Positions 50,745 through 60,001 of a stretch of 64,000 nt of DNA are shown piece by piece. The position numbers and the translations under genes were made by a program. Source of the DNA: Asticcacaulis sp. AC402 (GTDB lineage Bacteria; Pseudomonadota; Alphaproteobacteria; Caulobacterales; Caulobacteraceae); assembly GCF_000495835.1 (NCBI RefSeq), contig NZ_AWGC01000013.1:124001-188000 (forward strand), given 5' to 3'. The notes under the pieces are model-generated. The model was not told the DNA's origin, did no database searches, and saw only the letters and a program-made list of their open reading frames with translations. Position 1 is the stretch's first letter. Each line of letters starts with the position of its first letter.

Positions 50745-51206
50745 ATGTCCAACGCCGCTCAGATCAGCCCGCTGACACGCCACCTCGGCTACTGGCTGCG
50801 CTTTGTCTCCAATCACGTATCCCACGCTTTCGCCCAAAAGGTCGAAGCCAGGGGGGTCACGGTGGCGGAATGGGTCGTCCTGCGCGAACTGCTGGAAAAC
50901 GGACCAATGTCACCGTCAGCCCTGGCGGATCATCTTGGCTTGACGCGCGGTGCCATTACCAAGCTGGCCGATCGGCTGATTGTTAAATCCATGATTGGCC
51001 GGGCCTTTCGCCTGGATGACCGCCGCTGCCAGATCCTGGAAATCCATGACAAGGGCCGCGAACTGGTACCCCTGCTGGCGGCCCTGGCCGATCGCAACGA
51101 ATGTGAGTTCTTCGGACATATGAGCGAATCCGACCGCGAAACCCTGGGTCGGCTGATGCGCGATCTGGTCCGCTACCACAAACTGAAAACCATCCCGACG
51201 GAGTAA
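50745..51206 (+). CDS. MarR-family transcriptional regulator
   Basis: A 153-residue winged-helix regulator. The fold is seen in VTVAEWVVLRELLENGPMSPSALADHLGLTRGAITKLADRLI, the recognition-helix region covering residues 41-82, followed by the wing DDRRCQILEIHDKGRELVP. It should bind as a dimer, probably at the palindrome upstream of its own start, and respond to a small ligand or oxidation. A DUF1398 gene begins 3 bases after its stop and is likely its co-transcribed target. Confidence 0.92.
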   Translation: MSNAAQISPLTRHLGYWLRFVSNHVSHAFAQKVEARGVTVAEWVVLRELLENGPMSPSALADHLGLTRGAITKLADRLIVKSMIGRAFRLDDRRCQILEIHDKGRELVPLLAALADRNECEFFGHMSESDRETLGRLMRDLVRYHKLKTIPTE

Positions 51207-51209
51207 ACC

Positions 51210-51605
51210 GTGACCAGCGACATCCGCAGCGCAGCGCAAGCCTGTACCCTTGGCTCCGATCAGGAGCTTATGTCCTTTCCAGAGGTCCTGGGCCGATTGG
51301 CGGCCGTGGGCATAGAACGGTATCATGCCGACCTGCAACGGGCGGAGAAGACCTACTATCTGCCGGACGGCCGGTTTGAAGTGACGCCCACCCTGGATCT
51401 TGCCGAACCCGCCGCGGAGGCTTTCGATGCCGCCGGCGTCGAGTTGGCAGTCCGCGACAGCCAGGCCGGCATCATCAAGTATAAGGCGTTTTGTTCACGT
51501 ATTTTGCGCGCCGGCTGCGTCGGCTATTTCGTGTCCCTGGCCGGGCACCGCGCCGTCTATTATGGCCGCACCGGCGAAACCCACGTCGAGCTGTTCCCAA
51601 ACTGA
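51210..51605 (+). CDS. DUF1398-family protein
   Basis: A 131-residue protein matching the DUF1398 (YbcV-like) family: LGRLAAVGIERYHADLQRAEKTYYLPDG near residue 30, VRDSQAGIIKYKAFCSRILRAG near residue 80 and GYFVSLAGHRAVYYGRTGETHVELFP at the end. The function is unknown. The start is a GTG at 51210, 3 bases after the marR stop, so the two form an operon. It may be the main target of that regulator. Confidence 0.85.
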   Translation: MTSDIRSAAQACTLGSDQELMSFPEVLGRLAAVGIERYHADLQRAEKTYYLPDGRFEVTPTLDLAEPAAEAFDAAGVELAVRDSQAGIIKYKAFCSRILRAGCVGYFVSLAGHRAVYYGRTGETHVELFPN

Positions 51606-51640
51606 AGCTGCCGTAAGGCGGCAGACCATCCTTGGGACTC

Positions 51641-51699
51641 CGCAGACTACACAAATTAACTCTCTGAATAATCTGCGAAATTTGTGTAATCTGTGGACC
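51641..51699. repeat. Inverted repeat of 18 bases with two mismatches
   Basis: CCGCAGACTACACAAATT (51641-51658) and AATTTGTGTAATCTGTGG (51682-51699) are inverted copies, 23 bases apart. The loop contains ATAATCTGCGA. It lies between the convergent DUF1398 and YggS genes, where it could end both transcripts. Confidence 0.6.
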
Positions 51700-51712
51700 C
51701 GCTGCCTTTGCT

Positions 51713-52393
51713 TTAACGCGCGCCGAAGATGGCCGAACCGACACGAATTTCGTTCGACCCAAATGCCAGGGCGGCTTCGAAATCGTCGCTCATCCCCATG
51801 CTGAGGTGCGTTACACCATTGCGCTGCGCGATCTTGCGCAACAAGGCAAAATACGGTCCCCGCGGACCCTCGACCGGCGGAATGCACATCAGGCCCGCCA
51901 CCTCCAACCCGAAAACCTCGCGGCACTCCCGGATAAATCCATCCGCCTCGGCCGGCAGTATCCCCGCCTTCTGGTCTTCCTCGCCGATATTGACCTGGAC
52001 ATAAGTCACCGGCCGCCGGCCCTGTTTCTGGATCTCCTCCGCCAAGGCCCGCGCAATCTTTTGGCGGTCAACCGTTTCGATCACATCAAAAAACCCGACC
52101 GCCTCCTCCGCCTTGTTGCTCTGTAACGGCCCGATCAGCCGCAACTCCAGTCCCGGCCAGTCGCCACGCACCGGTGACCAGCGCTCTTTCGCTTCCTGGA
52201 CCCGGTTCTCGCCAAAACGGCGATGACCGGCCTGCAATACCGGCAGGATGACGTTCCACGGCTGGGTCTTGGACACCGCCGTCAGGAAGGCTGACTCCGG
52301 CGCTCGTCCGGCGTCGACCAGGCCCTTGTGCATCCTGGCCATCAGCCTAAGATAGGCGGCACTCGAGTCGTTCAGGGTTTCCACCAATGACAT
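51713..52393 (-). CDS. PLP-homeostasis protein, YggS/PROSC family
   Basis: A 226-residue protein with an alanine-racemase-like TIM-barrel fold that binds pyridoxal 5'-phosphate. The PLP lysine is in FLTAVSKTQPW near residue 43, FGENRVQEAKERW near residue 80 is the family signature, and LSMGMSDDFEAALAFGSNEIRVGSAIFG near the end is diagnostic. It buffers PLP rather than catalysing a known reaction. Its start codon is nested with the start of the divergent ThiE-like gene (7-base overlap). Confidence 0.92.
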   Translation of the reverse strand: MSLVETLNDSSAAYLRLMARMHKGLVDAGRAPESAFLTAVSKTQPWNVILPVLQAGHRRFGENRVQEAKERWSPVRGDWPGLELRLIGPLQSNKAEEAVGFFDVIETVDRQKIARALAEEIQKQGRRPVTYVQVNIGEEDQKAGILPAEADGFIRECREVFGLEVAGLMCIPPVEGPRGPYFALLRKIAQRNGVTHLSMGMSDDFEAALAFGSNEIRVGSAIFGAR

Positions 52394-53034
52394 ACCGGAC
52401 TCGCTTTCAATATCTGCTCGACAAGGCCACTGACATAACCCGGGAGGCTCGGGCTTTCCTACCCTTACATCAACGTTTGCCGCCGCTTTTTTTCGTCTCT
52501 GACCCGGTGCGCACCCCCCACCCTGAGGATATTGCCACCCTGCTGCCCGCCGGTACTGGCATTATCTTCCGCCATTTCGGCGAAGCCCACGCCCGGCAGC
52601 GTGCCAAGCTGCTGCGCAAGATCGCTGACGATCACGGTCTGGTCCTGCTTATCGGTGAAGATGACGCCCTGGCGCTGGACGTCGGCGCCGACGGCGTTCA
52701 CCTGGCCCAGGCCAGTCTGGGACGCGCCGCCGACCTGCACCGCAACCACCCTCAGCTCAGGCTCAGCGCTGCCTGCCACGACATCGACACGCTGGCACGC
52801 CTGCCCGACTCCACGCCGTTGCAGGCTGTGTTTATCTCGCCTGTCTTTAACAGCCGAAGCGCTTCTGCCAGGGACGTGACCCCCCTCGGCGCCAGGGGCG
52901 CACGCGACTATACCGCCGTGACAGGCTTACCGGTCTACGGGCTGGGGGGGATTACCTGTTATTCGATCGCGGAGTTACGAGATTGCGGACTGGCCGGTTT
53001 CGGCGCTGTCGACGCATTTCATATCGCGGATTAG
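52387..53034 (+). CDS. ThiE-like thiamine phosphate synthase-family protein
   Basis: A 215-residue TIM-barrel protein. LLIGEDDALALDVGADGVHLAQASLG near residue 90 and VFISPVFNSRSASARDVTPLG near residue 150 correspond to the ThiE substrate-binding segments; the end VYGLGGITCYSIAELRDCGLAGFGAVDAF also fits. It is a divergent ThiE relative and may not make thiamine phosphate. The chosen ATG at 52387 overlaps the YggS start; the homology begins nearer to residue 30, so a later TTG start (about 52477) is possible. Confidence 0.8.
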   Translation: MTYRTRFQYLLDKATDITREARAFLPLHQRLPPLFFVSDPVRTPHPEDIATLLPAGTGIIFRHFGEAHARQRAKLLRKIADDHGLVLLIGEDDALALDVGADGVHLAQASLGRAADLHRNHPQLRLSAACHDIDTLARLPDSTPLQAVFISPVFNSRSASARDVTPLGARGARDYTAVTGLPVYGLGGITCYSIAELRDCGLAGFGAVDAFHIAD

Positions 53035-53062
53035 AATTTTTACGGCTGGAGCCTGGCAGGTC

Positions 53063-53488
53063 TTAAAACTTGAATTTCGTTTCAAATTTAACGCGCGGCT
53101 GGGACTTGTCCTTGACTGTCTTAGGTTCGGGCTTCAGCGGATCGGACTTTTCACCGAAACCGACGGTACCACCGACACGCAACGACGGGGTCAGCTTATA
53201 GAAGGCGCCCGCATCGATATCATTAAGACCGGACGGCGCGGTTTCAGGCTGGTTGACATCGAACTTGACGCCCCACTTGCCCTTCAGGTCGAACTGATAG
53301 ATTTTCGACTGGGTCTTGGGGTAGGTAATGCTCGGCTGGTCGATCAGGCTGTCCTTGGACTGCGTGAAGCCGAGGAAACCTGTGTTGGAGCCCGTCTTGG
53401 ACTGGCCCGCGGCATGGGCGAGCGTCGAGGAACCGGCGATTGCCAGAACCAAAACGGACATAGCCATGGTCACAACGGGTTTCATCAA
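53063..53488 (-). CDS. ntrZ: NtrZ-family periplasmic regulatory protein
   Basis: A 141-residue secreted protein with a signal peptide ending near residue 27 (STLAHAAG). The mature part carries KIYQFDLKGKWGVKFDV, DIDAGAFYKLTPSLRVGGTVGFGEK and PRVKFETKFKF, a pattern I recognise from Caulobacter NtrZ, which restrains the NtrY sensor kinase from the periplasm. The C terminus ends in Phe, like outer-membrane barrels, but the protein is too short to be one. The ntrY/ntrX genes are not in this window. Confidence 0.8.
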   Translation of the reverse strand: MMKPVVTMAMSVLVLAIAGSSTLAHAAGQSKTGSNTGFLGFTQSKDSLIDQPSITYPKTQSKIYQFDLKGKWGVKFDVNQPETAPSGLNDIDAGAFYKLTPSLRVGGTVGFGEKSDPLKPEPKTVKDKSQPRVKFETKFKF

Positions 53489-53950
53489 CTCAGCTCTTCA
53501 AGCCCTTGGTCCAATTCCGGCGAAAAAGTATACCTTTTTCGTCCAGCCCCGGACGCACATTAGCGTTCTACACATCCAATTTGGCATAGATGTGTCAATT
53601 TCGAATTAAGGCGAATTGCCACCGGGGTCAATTTTGAATCGTACGCAAAATCGCTCAAGATTACATTCGCGTAATTGATGTGTTGAATCGGCAACGGATT
53701 CGGCCTAGGCAAAACACAGTTACGCGGTAAACCGGCATTGATCCCTTATATTTCATGCCAGACATGGCGCAACGCCTTGAATTTGCCGTTCTGTTGGTAA
53801 AGTAAGAAAGCACCTCTTGTCATACCCCACCGGCGGCGTGCTATAGAAGGGCCGGACCAGACGGTGGTAAAGAGAAAACTTAGGAATCCCGGCCTTGGGG
53901 GAAAGTTCAAGCCGCCCGCGGATCCGACCATTTGCGGAGTGATCAATTCG
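53489..53950. other. Divergent intergenic stretch between ntrZ and the DUF3576 gene
   Basis: About 460 bases without a gene, more AT-rich than the surroundings. It must hold the promoters of two divergent genes; one candidate is listed separately at 53817. I see no repeat copy in it. Confidence 0.45.
53817..53845 (+). promoter_or_regulatory. Candidate promoter of the DUF3576 gene
   Basis: TTGTCA (53817-53822) and GCTATA (53840-53845) are separated by 17 bases, close to sigma-70-type elements. They are about 105 bases before the ATG at 53951. Confidence 0.4.
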
Positions 53951-54457
53951 ATGACGACTAAGCGGTATATGGCCTTCGCGGCTTTAGGACTAGCCCTGGC
54001 CTTGAGCGCCTGTGCCAGCGCAGGCAAGAAGGACGGCGTGGCCTACACGACGCCCGAAAGCGACGGCAAGATCCTCGGCATCTTCGGCGGCGGCGACAAG
54101 GCAGCGAAGCAGGCAGCTTACAACGAACAGGCCGGCATAGGCGTGAACGCCTATCTGTGGCGCGCGTCGCTGGACACCATCTCCTTCATGCCCCTGATCT
54201 CAGCCGACCCGTGGGGCGGCGTCATCATTTCGGATTGGTACGCCAATCCGCAAAAGCCGGACGAGCGTTTCAAGACCACCGTCTATATCCTCGATGCACG
54301 CCTGCGCGCCGACGCCCTGAATGTCTCGGTCTACAAGCAGGTCCAACAAGGCGGTCAATGGATCGATGCCGACGTCTCGCAGCAGACCCAACTCGACATC
54401 GAAAACGCCATCCTGACCCGGGCACGCGAGCTTCGCCTCTCGGACGTCAGAAACTAA
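53951..54457 (+). CDS. DUF3576-family lipoprotein
   Basis: A 168-residue lipoprotein: signal peptide and lipobox (ALSAC, Cys near 19), then KILGIFGGGDKAAKQAAYN, VNAYLWRASLDTISFMPLISADPWGGVIISDWYA and YILDARLRADALNVSVYKQ, the diagnostic pattern of DUF3576. The family sits beside leuS in many alphaproteobacteria and is thought to be linked to envelope biogenesis, but its role is unknown. ATG 53951 is chosen. A terminator follows, then leuS. Confidence 0.88.
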   Translation: MTTKRYMAFAALGLALALSACASAGKKDGVAYTTPESDGKILGIFGGGDKAAKQAAYNEQAGIGVNAYLWRASLDTISFMPLISADPWGGVIISDWYANPQKPDERFKTTVYILDARLRADALNVSVYKQVQQGGQWIDADVSQQTQLDIENAILTRARELRLSDVRN

Positions 54458-54481
54458 GGTTTTTCCTTCACCTCATAAAAG

Positions 54482-54510
54482 GCCGCCGCGGGAAACCCGG
54501 CGGCTTTTTT
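54482..54510 (+). terminator. Rho-independent terminator
   Basis: GCCGCCG and CGGCGGC form a 7-pair stem around CGGGAAACC, followed by TTTTTT. It lies 25 bases after the DUF3576 stop and ahead of leuS. Confidence 0.85.
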
Positions 54511-54603
54511 GCTGCGTCACATTTCAGTGGCGCCCCCTGCCGCGTCACCTTATAAGCACGGCATTCCCGTTCCTTCCTTACCGCACCCCAGTCTTCCGAT
54601 AGC

Positions 54604-57174
54604 ATGGCCCGTTACAATCCTAAAGAAACCGAACCCAAGCAGCGCCAGCGCTGGGACGACGCCCAGACCTTCCTGACGCGCGATGATCCGTCCAAGGAAA
54701 AGTACTATGTGCTGGAGATGTTCCCCTATCCGTCGGGGCGCATCCATATGGGTCACGTCCGCAACTATGCCATGGGCGACCTGGTGGCGCGGTTCAAACG
54801 TGCCCGCGGTTTCGACGTCCTCCATCCCATGGGCTGGGACGCCTTTGGGATGCCGGCCGAGAACGCTGCCATGGAGCGCAATGTCCACCCCAAGGGCTGG
54901 ACCTACGACAACATCGCCAATATGCGCAGCGAGCTGAAGCGCCTGGGCCTGTCGATCGACTGGACGCGCGAATTCGCCACCTGCGCCCCGGAGTACTACG
55001 GTCAACAGCAACGCTGGTTCATCGACCTGCTGAAGAACGACCTGGTCTACCGCCGGGAAAGCCAGGTCAACTGGGACCCCGTGGACATGACCGTCCTGGC
55101 CAACGAACAGGTCATTGAAGGCCGCGGCTGGCGCTCCGGCGCCCTGGTCGAGAAGAAAAAGCTGACGCAGTGGTTCATGCGCATCACGCGCTTTGCCGAC
55201 GACCTGCTGGAAGGCCTGTCCACCCTGGAACGCTGGCCGGACAAGGTCCGCACCATGCAGGCCAACTGGATCGGCAAGTCGCGCGGCCTGCAGATGCGCT
55301 TCCCGATCCATAAGAGTGACGAAAGCGTTGAGATCTACACCACCCGCCCGGACACCCTGTTCGGCGCGGCCTTTATCGCTATCGCCGCAGACCATCCGCT
55401 GGCCCAGAGCGTGGCGACGGAAAACCCGAAACTGGCCGACTTTATCAAGTCGATTCAAAAGGGCGGCGTCTCCCAGGCCGATATCGACACCGCCGAGAAG
55501 CTGGGTTTCGACACCGGCATCAAGGTCGATCATCCGTTCAAGCCAGGCACCACCCTGCCCGTCTGGGTCGCCAATTTCGTGCTCATGGACTACGGCACCG
55601 GTGCCATCTTCGGCTGCCCGGCCCACGACCAGCGCGATCTCGACTTCGCCCGCAAGTACCATCTCCCGGTCACCGAAGTCGTTTTGCCCAGCGGTGCCGA
55701 CGCCGGTACCTGGTATGTCGGCAACGAAGCCTATACCGGCCCGGGCACCATCTTCCACTCCGACTTCCTGGACGGTCTCGAGATCGAAGCCGCCAAGGAC
55801 GCCGCTATCGAACGCATCGAGGCCTTAGGGTTGGGGACCGGCGCCACCGTCTTCCGTCTGCGTGACTGGGGTGTATCGCGCCAGCGCTATTGGGGCTGCC
55901 CGATTCCGGTCATCCACTGCGAGGCCTGCGGTGTCGTGCCGGTGCCTGACGAGCAATTGCCCGTGGTACTGCCCGAGGACGTCACCTTCGACATCCCCGG
56001 CAATCCGCTGGAGCGCCATCCGACCTGGAAACACGTCAACTGTCCGTCCTGCGGCGCCAAGGCGCGGCGCGAAACCGACACGCTGGATACCTTCGTCGAT
56101 TCGTCGTGGTATTTTGCCCGCTTTACCGACCCGAAGCATCCCCAGCCGATCAACAAGGCGGCCGCCGACCACTGGCTGCCGGTCGATCAGTATATCGGCG
56201 GCATCGAACACGCCGTCCTGCACCTGCTCTACGCCCGCTTTATCACCCGGGCGCTGAACCACTGCGGCTATCTCGACGTGAAGGAGCCCTTCGCCGGCCT
56301 CTTCACACAGGGCATGCTGACCCACGAAACCTATACAGACGGCACCGATGAGTTCGGAAAACCCAACTGGATCGAGCCGGCCGATGTCGAGTTCGAAACC
56401 GTAGACGGCAAGCGCGTCGCCAAGCGCCTGTCGACCGGAGCTACCCTGACCATCGGCGACATCGAAAAGATGTCCAAGTCGAAGAAGAACACCGTCGCGC
56501 CCGGCGACATTTTTGATACCTATGGTGTTGATTCCGCGAGACTTTTTGTTCTGTCCGACTCGCCGCCGGAGCGCGACGTGCAGTGGTCGACCTCCGGCGT
56601 TGAAGGCTCCTGGCGCCTGACCCATCGTATCTGGGACCTGTTCGACAGCCTGCCGGACGAATCCCTTCCGTGTACCGACGAAGCCGCTGCACACGCCCTG
56701 CGCAAGGCCGCGCATAAGGCCGTCAAACTGGTCACCGAAGGTTTCGAGGGCTTCCGTTTCAACGCCGCCATCGCCAAGCTGTACGAGCTGGTCACCATTA
56801 TCCGCACCTCCGACATCGCCAAAACCGGCTCCGAGGCGCGCATCGACGCCCTTACCCTGCTGGCCGGACTGATCGCGCCCGTCACGCCGCACCTCGCCGA
56901 AGAGTGCTGGACGCGTCTGGGCCGCGACGGCCTGATCGCCGAAGCCGCGTGGCCGCATTTCGACTCAGCCCTGGCGCAGGATGACGCCTATGTCATGCCT
57001 GTTCAGGTCAACGGCAAGCGCCGCGGCGAAATCCTGATCCAGAATGGCGCCAGTGAAGACGAAATCCGCGAGACAGCGCTTGCGGATGCCGATGTTAAAC
57101 GGCATCTTGATGGTGCGACGATCCGCAAGATTATCATCGTGCCGAACCGAATCCTCAACTTCGTGGTGGGATAA
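54604..57174 (+). CDS. leuS: Leucyl-tRNA synthetase
   Basis: An 856-residue class I synthetase. The HIGH-type motif is [19 protein letters not shown] (residues 41-59), the CP1 editing domain follows ([16 protein letters not shown], the conserved threonine-rich peptide), zinc-like Cys pairs occur in CEACG and CPSCG, and KMSKS is at 622-626. The anticodon-binding domain closes it. Length is typical of bacterial LeuRS. lptE begins 1 base after its stop, so leuS, lptE and holA form a transcript; this order is common in Gram-negatives. Confidence 0.97.
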   Translation: MARYNPKETEPKQRQRWDDAQTFLTRDDPSKEKYYVLEMFPYPSGRIHMGHVRNYAMGDLVARFKRARGFDVLHPMGWDAFGMPAENAAMERNVHPKGWTYDNIANMRSELKRLGLSIDWTREFATCAPEYYGQQQRWFIDLLKNDLVYRRESQVNWDPVDMTVLANEQVIEGRGWRSGALVEKKKLTQWFMRITRFADDLLEGLSTLERWPDKVRTMQANWIGKSRGLQMRFPIHKSDESVEIYTTRPDTLFGAAFIAIAADHPLAQSVATENPKLADFIKSIQKGGVSQADIDTAEKLGFDTGIKVDHPFKPGTTLPVWVANFVLMDYGTGAIFGCPAHDQRDLDFARKYHLPVTEVVLPSGADAGTWYVGNEAYTGPGTIFHSDFLDGLEIEAAKDAAIERIEALGLGTGATVFRLRDWGVSRQRYWGCPIPVIHCEACGVVPVPDEQLPVVLPEDVTFDIPGNPLERHPTWKHVNCPSCGAKARRETDTLDTFVDSSWYFARFTDPKHPQPINKAAADHWLPVDQYIGGIEHAVLHLLYARFITRALNHCGYLDVKEPFAGLFTQGMLTHETYTDGTDEFGKPNWIEPADVEFETVDGKRVAKRLSTGATLTIGDIEKMSKSKKNTVAPGDIFDTYGVDSARLFVLSDSPPERDVQWSTSGVEGSWRLTHRIWDLFDSLPDESLPCTDEAAAHALRKAAHKAVKLVTEGFEGFRFNAAIAKLYELVTIIRTSDIAKTGSEARIDALTLLAGLIAPVTPHLAEECWTRLGRDGLIAEAAWPHFDSALAQDDAYVMPVQVNGKRRGEILIQNGASEDEIRETALADADVKRHLDGATIRKIIIVPNRILNFVVG

Positions 57175-57175
57175 G

Positions 57176-57679
57176 ATGCGAGCTGCCCTGAAACTGCTTT
57201 GCCTCGGCGCCCTCGCCGTCCTGCCGGTGACCCTCTCGGGCTGCGCTGGCTTTACACCCCTCTATGCCGAGCGGGTCACGGTTAACATGGCCCAGATCGG
57301 TATCGAGGTCCCCCAGACCCGCACCGGCTATTATCTGGAACAGGACCTGCGCAGCGGTTTCGGCGCCGATGACATCTCGCCCAAGCTCTACAAACTCAGC
57401 GTCACCATGCAAGAGCGGCACTATTCGATAGGCTATCGTGTCGACGAGACCTCGACCCGCTCTGAAATCACCAGTCGCGTCAGCTATGTCCTGACCGATA
57501 TCCGGACGAACAAGCGCATAACCCGTGGCAACTTCAGCGAAACCGTGACCTTCAACACCAGCCAGTCACCCTTTGTCGGTGTCGTCTCCCAACAGGATGC
57601 TCAGGAACGGATGGCGGGAGTCATCTCGGAACGTATTCAAGCCGATTTGGCCCTGTATTTCCACAATAAGGCAAAGTAA
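57176..57679 (+). CDS. lptE: LPS-assembly lipoprotein LptE
   Basis: A 167-residue outer-membrane lipoprotein that plugs LptD. Signal peptide with lipobox TLSGC (Cys near 23), then AGFTPLYAERVTVNMAQIGIEV, the LptE/RlpB start. Later strands read SPKLYKLSVTMQERHYSIGY and SEITSRVSYVLTDI. ATG 57176 is 1 base after the leuS stop. Together with lptABC in this window, the LPS-export machinery is well represented. holA follows after 42 bases. Confidence 0.93.
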   Translation: MRAALKLLCLGALAVLPVTLSGCAGFTPLYAERVTVNMAQIGIEVPQTRTGYYLEQDLRSGFGADDISPKLYKLSVTMQERHYSIGYRVDETSTRSEITSRVSYVLTDIRTNKRITRGNFSETVTFNTSQSPFVGVVSQQDAQERMAGVISERIQADLALYFHNKAK

Positions 57680-57721
57680 GAGCCTCCGGCGGGCAGGGTC
57701 GAGACCCTGCACCCATAACTC

Positions 57722-58774
57722 ATGAAACTCGTCAAGAAACCTGAAATCGACGCCTTCTTCAAAAACCCGCCCAGCCACGTGCTCGGCGTGCTCATCTATG
57801 GCAAAGACCGAAGCCAGGTGATCGAACGGGCGACTGGCCTGGCCAAAAAGATCGTTCCCGACATCAATGACCCCTTCAACGTATCGCTCGTCACCGATAC
57901 CGACATCGAATCCGATCCGGCCCGGTTGGAAGGTGAACTCCAGTCGCTCTCCCTGATGGGTGGGCGCCGCCTCATAAGGCTCAAGTTCTTTACCGAGAAA
58001 GCAATACTGGACAAGGCCGTGGCGGCCGTCGTCAAGCAACACGCCGCCGGCGACTACAACCGCGAAGCCTTCCTGGTCATCGAAGCCGGTGGCTTGGGTG
58101 GTGACTCGGCCCTGCGACGCCTGGCTGATGCCGACAAGGCCCTGGTCAGCATAGCCTGTTACGAAGACGAGACCGGCGACATCGTCCGCATGGCGCGAGA
58201 AGCCTTCGCCAGCAACGGGGTGGCGCTGACCACCGGCGCCATGGACATCTTCGCCCAGCGCCTGCCCAAGGAACGCGGCATCGCCCATCAGGAAATCGAA
58301 CGCCTGATCCTGTTCATCGGCCCCAACACACACAAGACCCTCGACGAGCGCGAACTTCAGGACTTCCTCGGCGTCGAACCCGAGGCCTCCCTCTTCAAGG
58401 CCGCCCAGGATGCTTTCGGTGGCCGGATGAAATCCGCTCAGGCCGGCCTGCGCCGCGCCTTTGCCGAGGGAGAGACCGGCCCCGACGCCATGCGCGCCCT
58501 GTCCGGCCATTACAGCAAGGTCAAGCTACTCAAGAGCAATATGAGCAAGGGTCTGAGCAGCAAGGAAGCCGCCAAGGTATCCGGCGTATTCTGGAAAGAC
58601 GAAGCCGACATGTTGCGTCAGGCCCAGACCTGGAGTTTCGATTTGCTCGACCCCCTTGCCAGCGATCTGATCGAGGCCGACAAGCAGTGCAAGTCGACCG
58701 GCATGCCCGACCTGCTTATCGCCGAGCGTCTCTATCTGCAAATCGCCGGCAAGGCCAATCGCGCCGGCCTGTAA
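57722..58774 (+). CDS. holA: DNA polymerase III subunit delta
   Basis: A 350-residue clamp-loader subunit that opens the beta clamp. FFKNPPSHVLGVLIYGKDRS at the N terminus, LMGGRRLIRLKFFTEKAI near residue 80 and the C-terminal three-helix collar (LLKSNMSKGLSSKEAAKVSG, then AERLYLQIAGKANRAGL) match HolA. Sequence similarity in this family is modest, so context matters: leuS-lptE-holA is a conserved order. A repeat region separates it from the convergent parB. Confidence 0.93.
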   Translation: MKLVKKPEIDAFFKNPPSHVLGVLIYGKDRSQVIERATGLAKKIVPDINDPFNVSLVTDTDIESDPARLEGELQSLSLMGGRRLIRLKFFTEKAILDKAVAAVVKQHAAGDYNREAFLVIEAGGLGGDSALRRLADADKALVSIACYEDETGDIVRMAREAFASNGVALTTGAMDIFAQRLPKERGIAHQEIERLILFIGPNTHKTLDERELQDFLGVEPEASLFKAAQDAFGGRMKSAQAGLRRAFAEGETGPDAMRALSGHYSKVKLLKSNMSKGLSSKEAAKVSGVFWKDEADMLRQAQTWSFDLLDPLASDLIEADKQCKSTGMPDLLIAERLYLQIAGKANRAGL

Positions 58775-58784
58775 AGATTATTCT

Positions 58785-58990
58785 TCCTTCTCCTCCCCAT
58801 TTTTTCAATGGGGAGGTGGCGAGCAAGTGAGCCCTCTTATGGGGCGAAACGCGTCGAGACGGAGGGGTCCACTTTTCCCACGACAACGCCACCAAATACC
58901 AACGGCGCCAAGGCCTGATCTTTCTTCGCCCACCCCGTTTACAGGGAGGGTGGCGCGAAGCGCCGGGCGGGGCTCTTCCTCAAGAGTCAA
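58785..58990. repeat. Second palindromic repeat family (about 205 bp)
   Basis: CCTCCCCATT-TTTTC-AATGGGGAGG (58792-58816) is a 10-pair hairpin followed by GTGGCGAGC. A second block near 58928 has CCACCC...GGGTGG with GGCGC-GAA-GCGCC directly after it. The phrase GGGAGGTGGC...GGAGGGGT resembles a repeat I recall from sphingomonads and Caulobacterales. It fills the space between the convergent holA and parB. Confidence 0.6.
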
Positions 58991-59098
58991 AGTCAGGCGC
59001 TGTTGATATAATGCCTGCTCTCTCACGAATCTGGCGGGTGTTGGATGCGGCGTCCGCTGTCAAATTCGCGACAAACGCCGTTCTTCAAAAATTCCTTT

Positions 59099-59980
59099 TT
59101 ATTTCATTAACTTACGGCACAACTCATCGAGCTGTTCAAGGCTTTTATAACTCAACTTGAGCTCGCCCCGGCCGCCAGCATCGCTCAGCTTAACTTGAAG
59201 ACCCAAAGCCTCCTGAAGGTCCTGTTCGAGTGACAGAATGTCGGCATTGGCGGCCGGCCGGGTCCTGGCCGCCTTGTCCTGGGCCCTACCCTCGTCGCGC
59301 ACCAGAGCCTCGGCCTGGCGCACGGACAGACCCTCTTCGATGATCATCCGTGCCAGAATTTCCGGGTTTTGCGCCGTGATCAGCGTGCGGGCATGACCGG
59401 CACTTATCCGGCCCTCAAGCACATGGTCCTGAATCAACTCCGGGAGGGCCAGCAAACGCAGGGTATTGGCTATGTGCGACCGCGACTTGCCGACCACCTG
59501 GGCCAGGGCATCCTGAGTCCGCCCAAAGCGTTCCATCAGAACCTTGTAAGCTCGCGACTCTTCGATAGGATTGAGGTCGGCACGCTGAACGTTTTCTATA
59601 ATGCCGACCTCCAGAACTTCCAGGTCGTTCAGTTCACGGATAATCACCGGCACAGTATGCAGTCCCGCCTTCTGGGCGGCACGCCAGCGCCGTTCGCCGG
59701 CAATGATCTGGTACTTCCCGGGTTGACCAGGGGCTGACCGAACGAGAATAGGCTGCAGCACACCCTTCTCACGAATCGAATTCGATAGCTCCTCGATCTC
59801 GGCCTCACCGAACACGCGGCGCGGCTGGTCTGGATTGCGGACCAGCAATTCTGTCGGCTGTTCAAGGCCACGCACGCCATCGACAGGCTTGTCTGCCGAT
59901 CTGTCGGTTGGAGTCGAAACTCCCTGATCGCCCAGCAAGGCCGACAGCCCGCGACCCAAACCTCTATTTTTTTCAGACAT
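59099..59980 (-). CDS. parB: Chromosome-partitioning protein ParB
   Basis: A 293-residue CTP-dependent DNA clamp that loads at parS. The ParA-stimulating N terminus is GLGRGLSALLGD (residues 5-16), and the GERRWRAAQKAGL CTP-binding box follows near residue 95. The helix-turn-helix is in TQDALAQVVGKSRSHIANTLRLLALPE, and the C-terminal dimerisation domain ends LEQLDELCRKLMK. An AAGGA site precedes the ATG at 59980. It lies 21 bases after parA on the same strand. Confidence 0.97.
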   Translation of the reverse strand: MSEKNRGLGRGLSALLGDQGVSTPTDRSADKPVDGVRGLEQPTELLVRNPDQPRRVFGEAEIEELSNSIREKGVLQPILVRSAPGQPGKYQIIAGERRWRAAQKAGLHTVPVIIRELNDLEVLEVGIIENVQRADLNPIEESRAYKVLMERFGRTQDALAQVVGKSRSHIANTLRLLALPELIQDHVLEGRISAGHARTLITAQNPEILARMIIEEGLSVRQAEALVRDEGRAQDKAARTRPAANADILSLEQDLQEALGLQVKLSDAGGRGELKLSYKSLEQLDELCRKLMK

Positions 59981-60001
59981 TTAGCTTCCTTTTGCCGCGC
60001 T

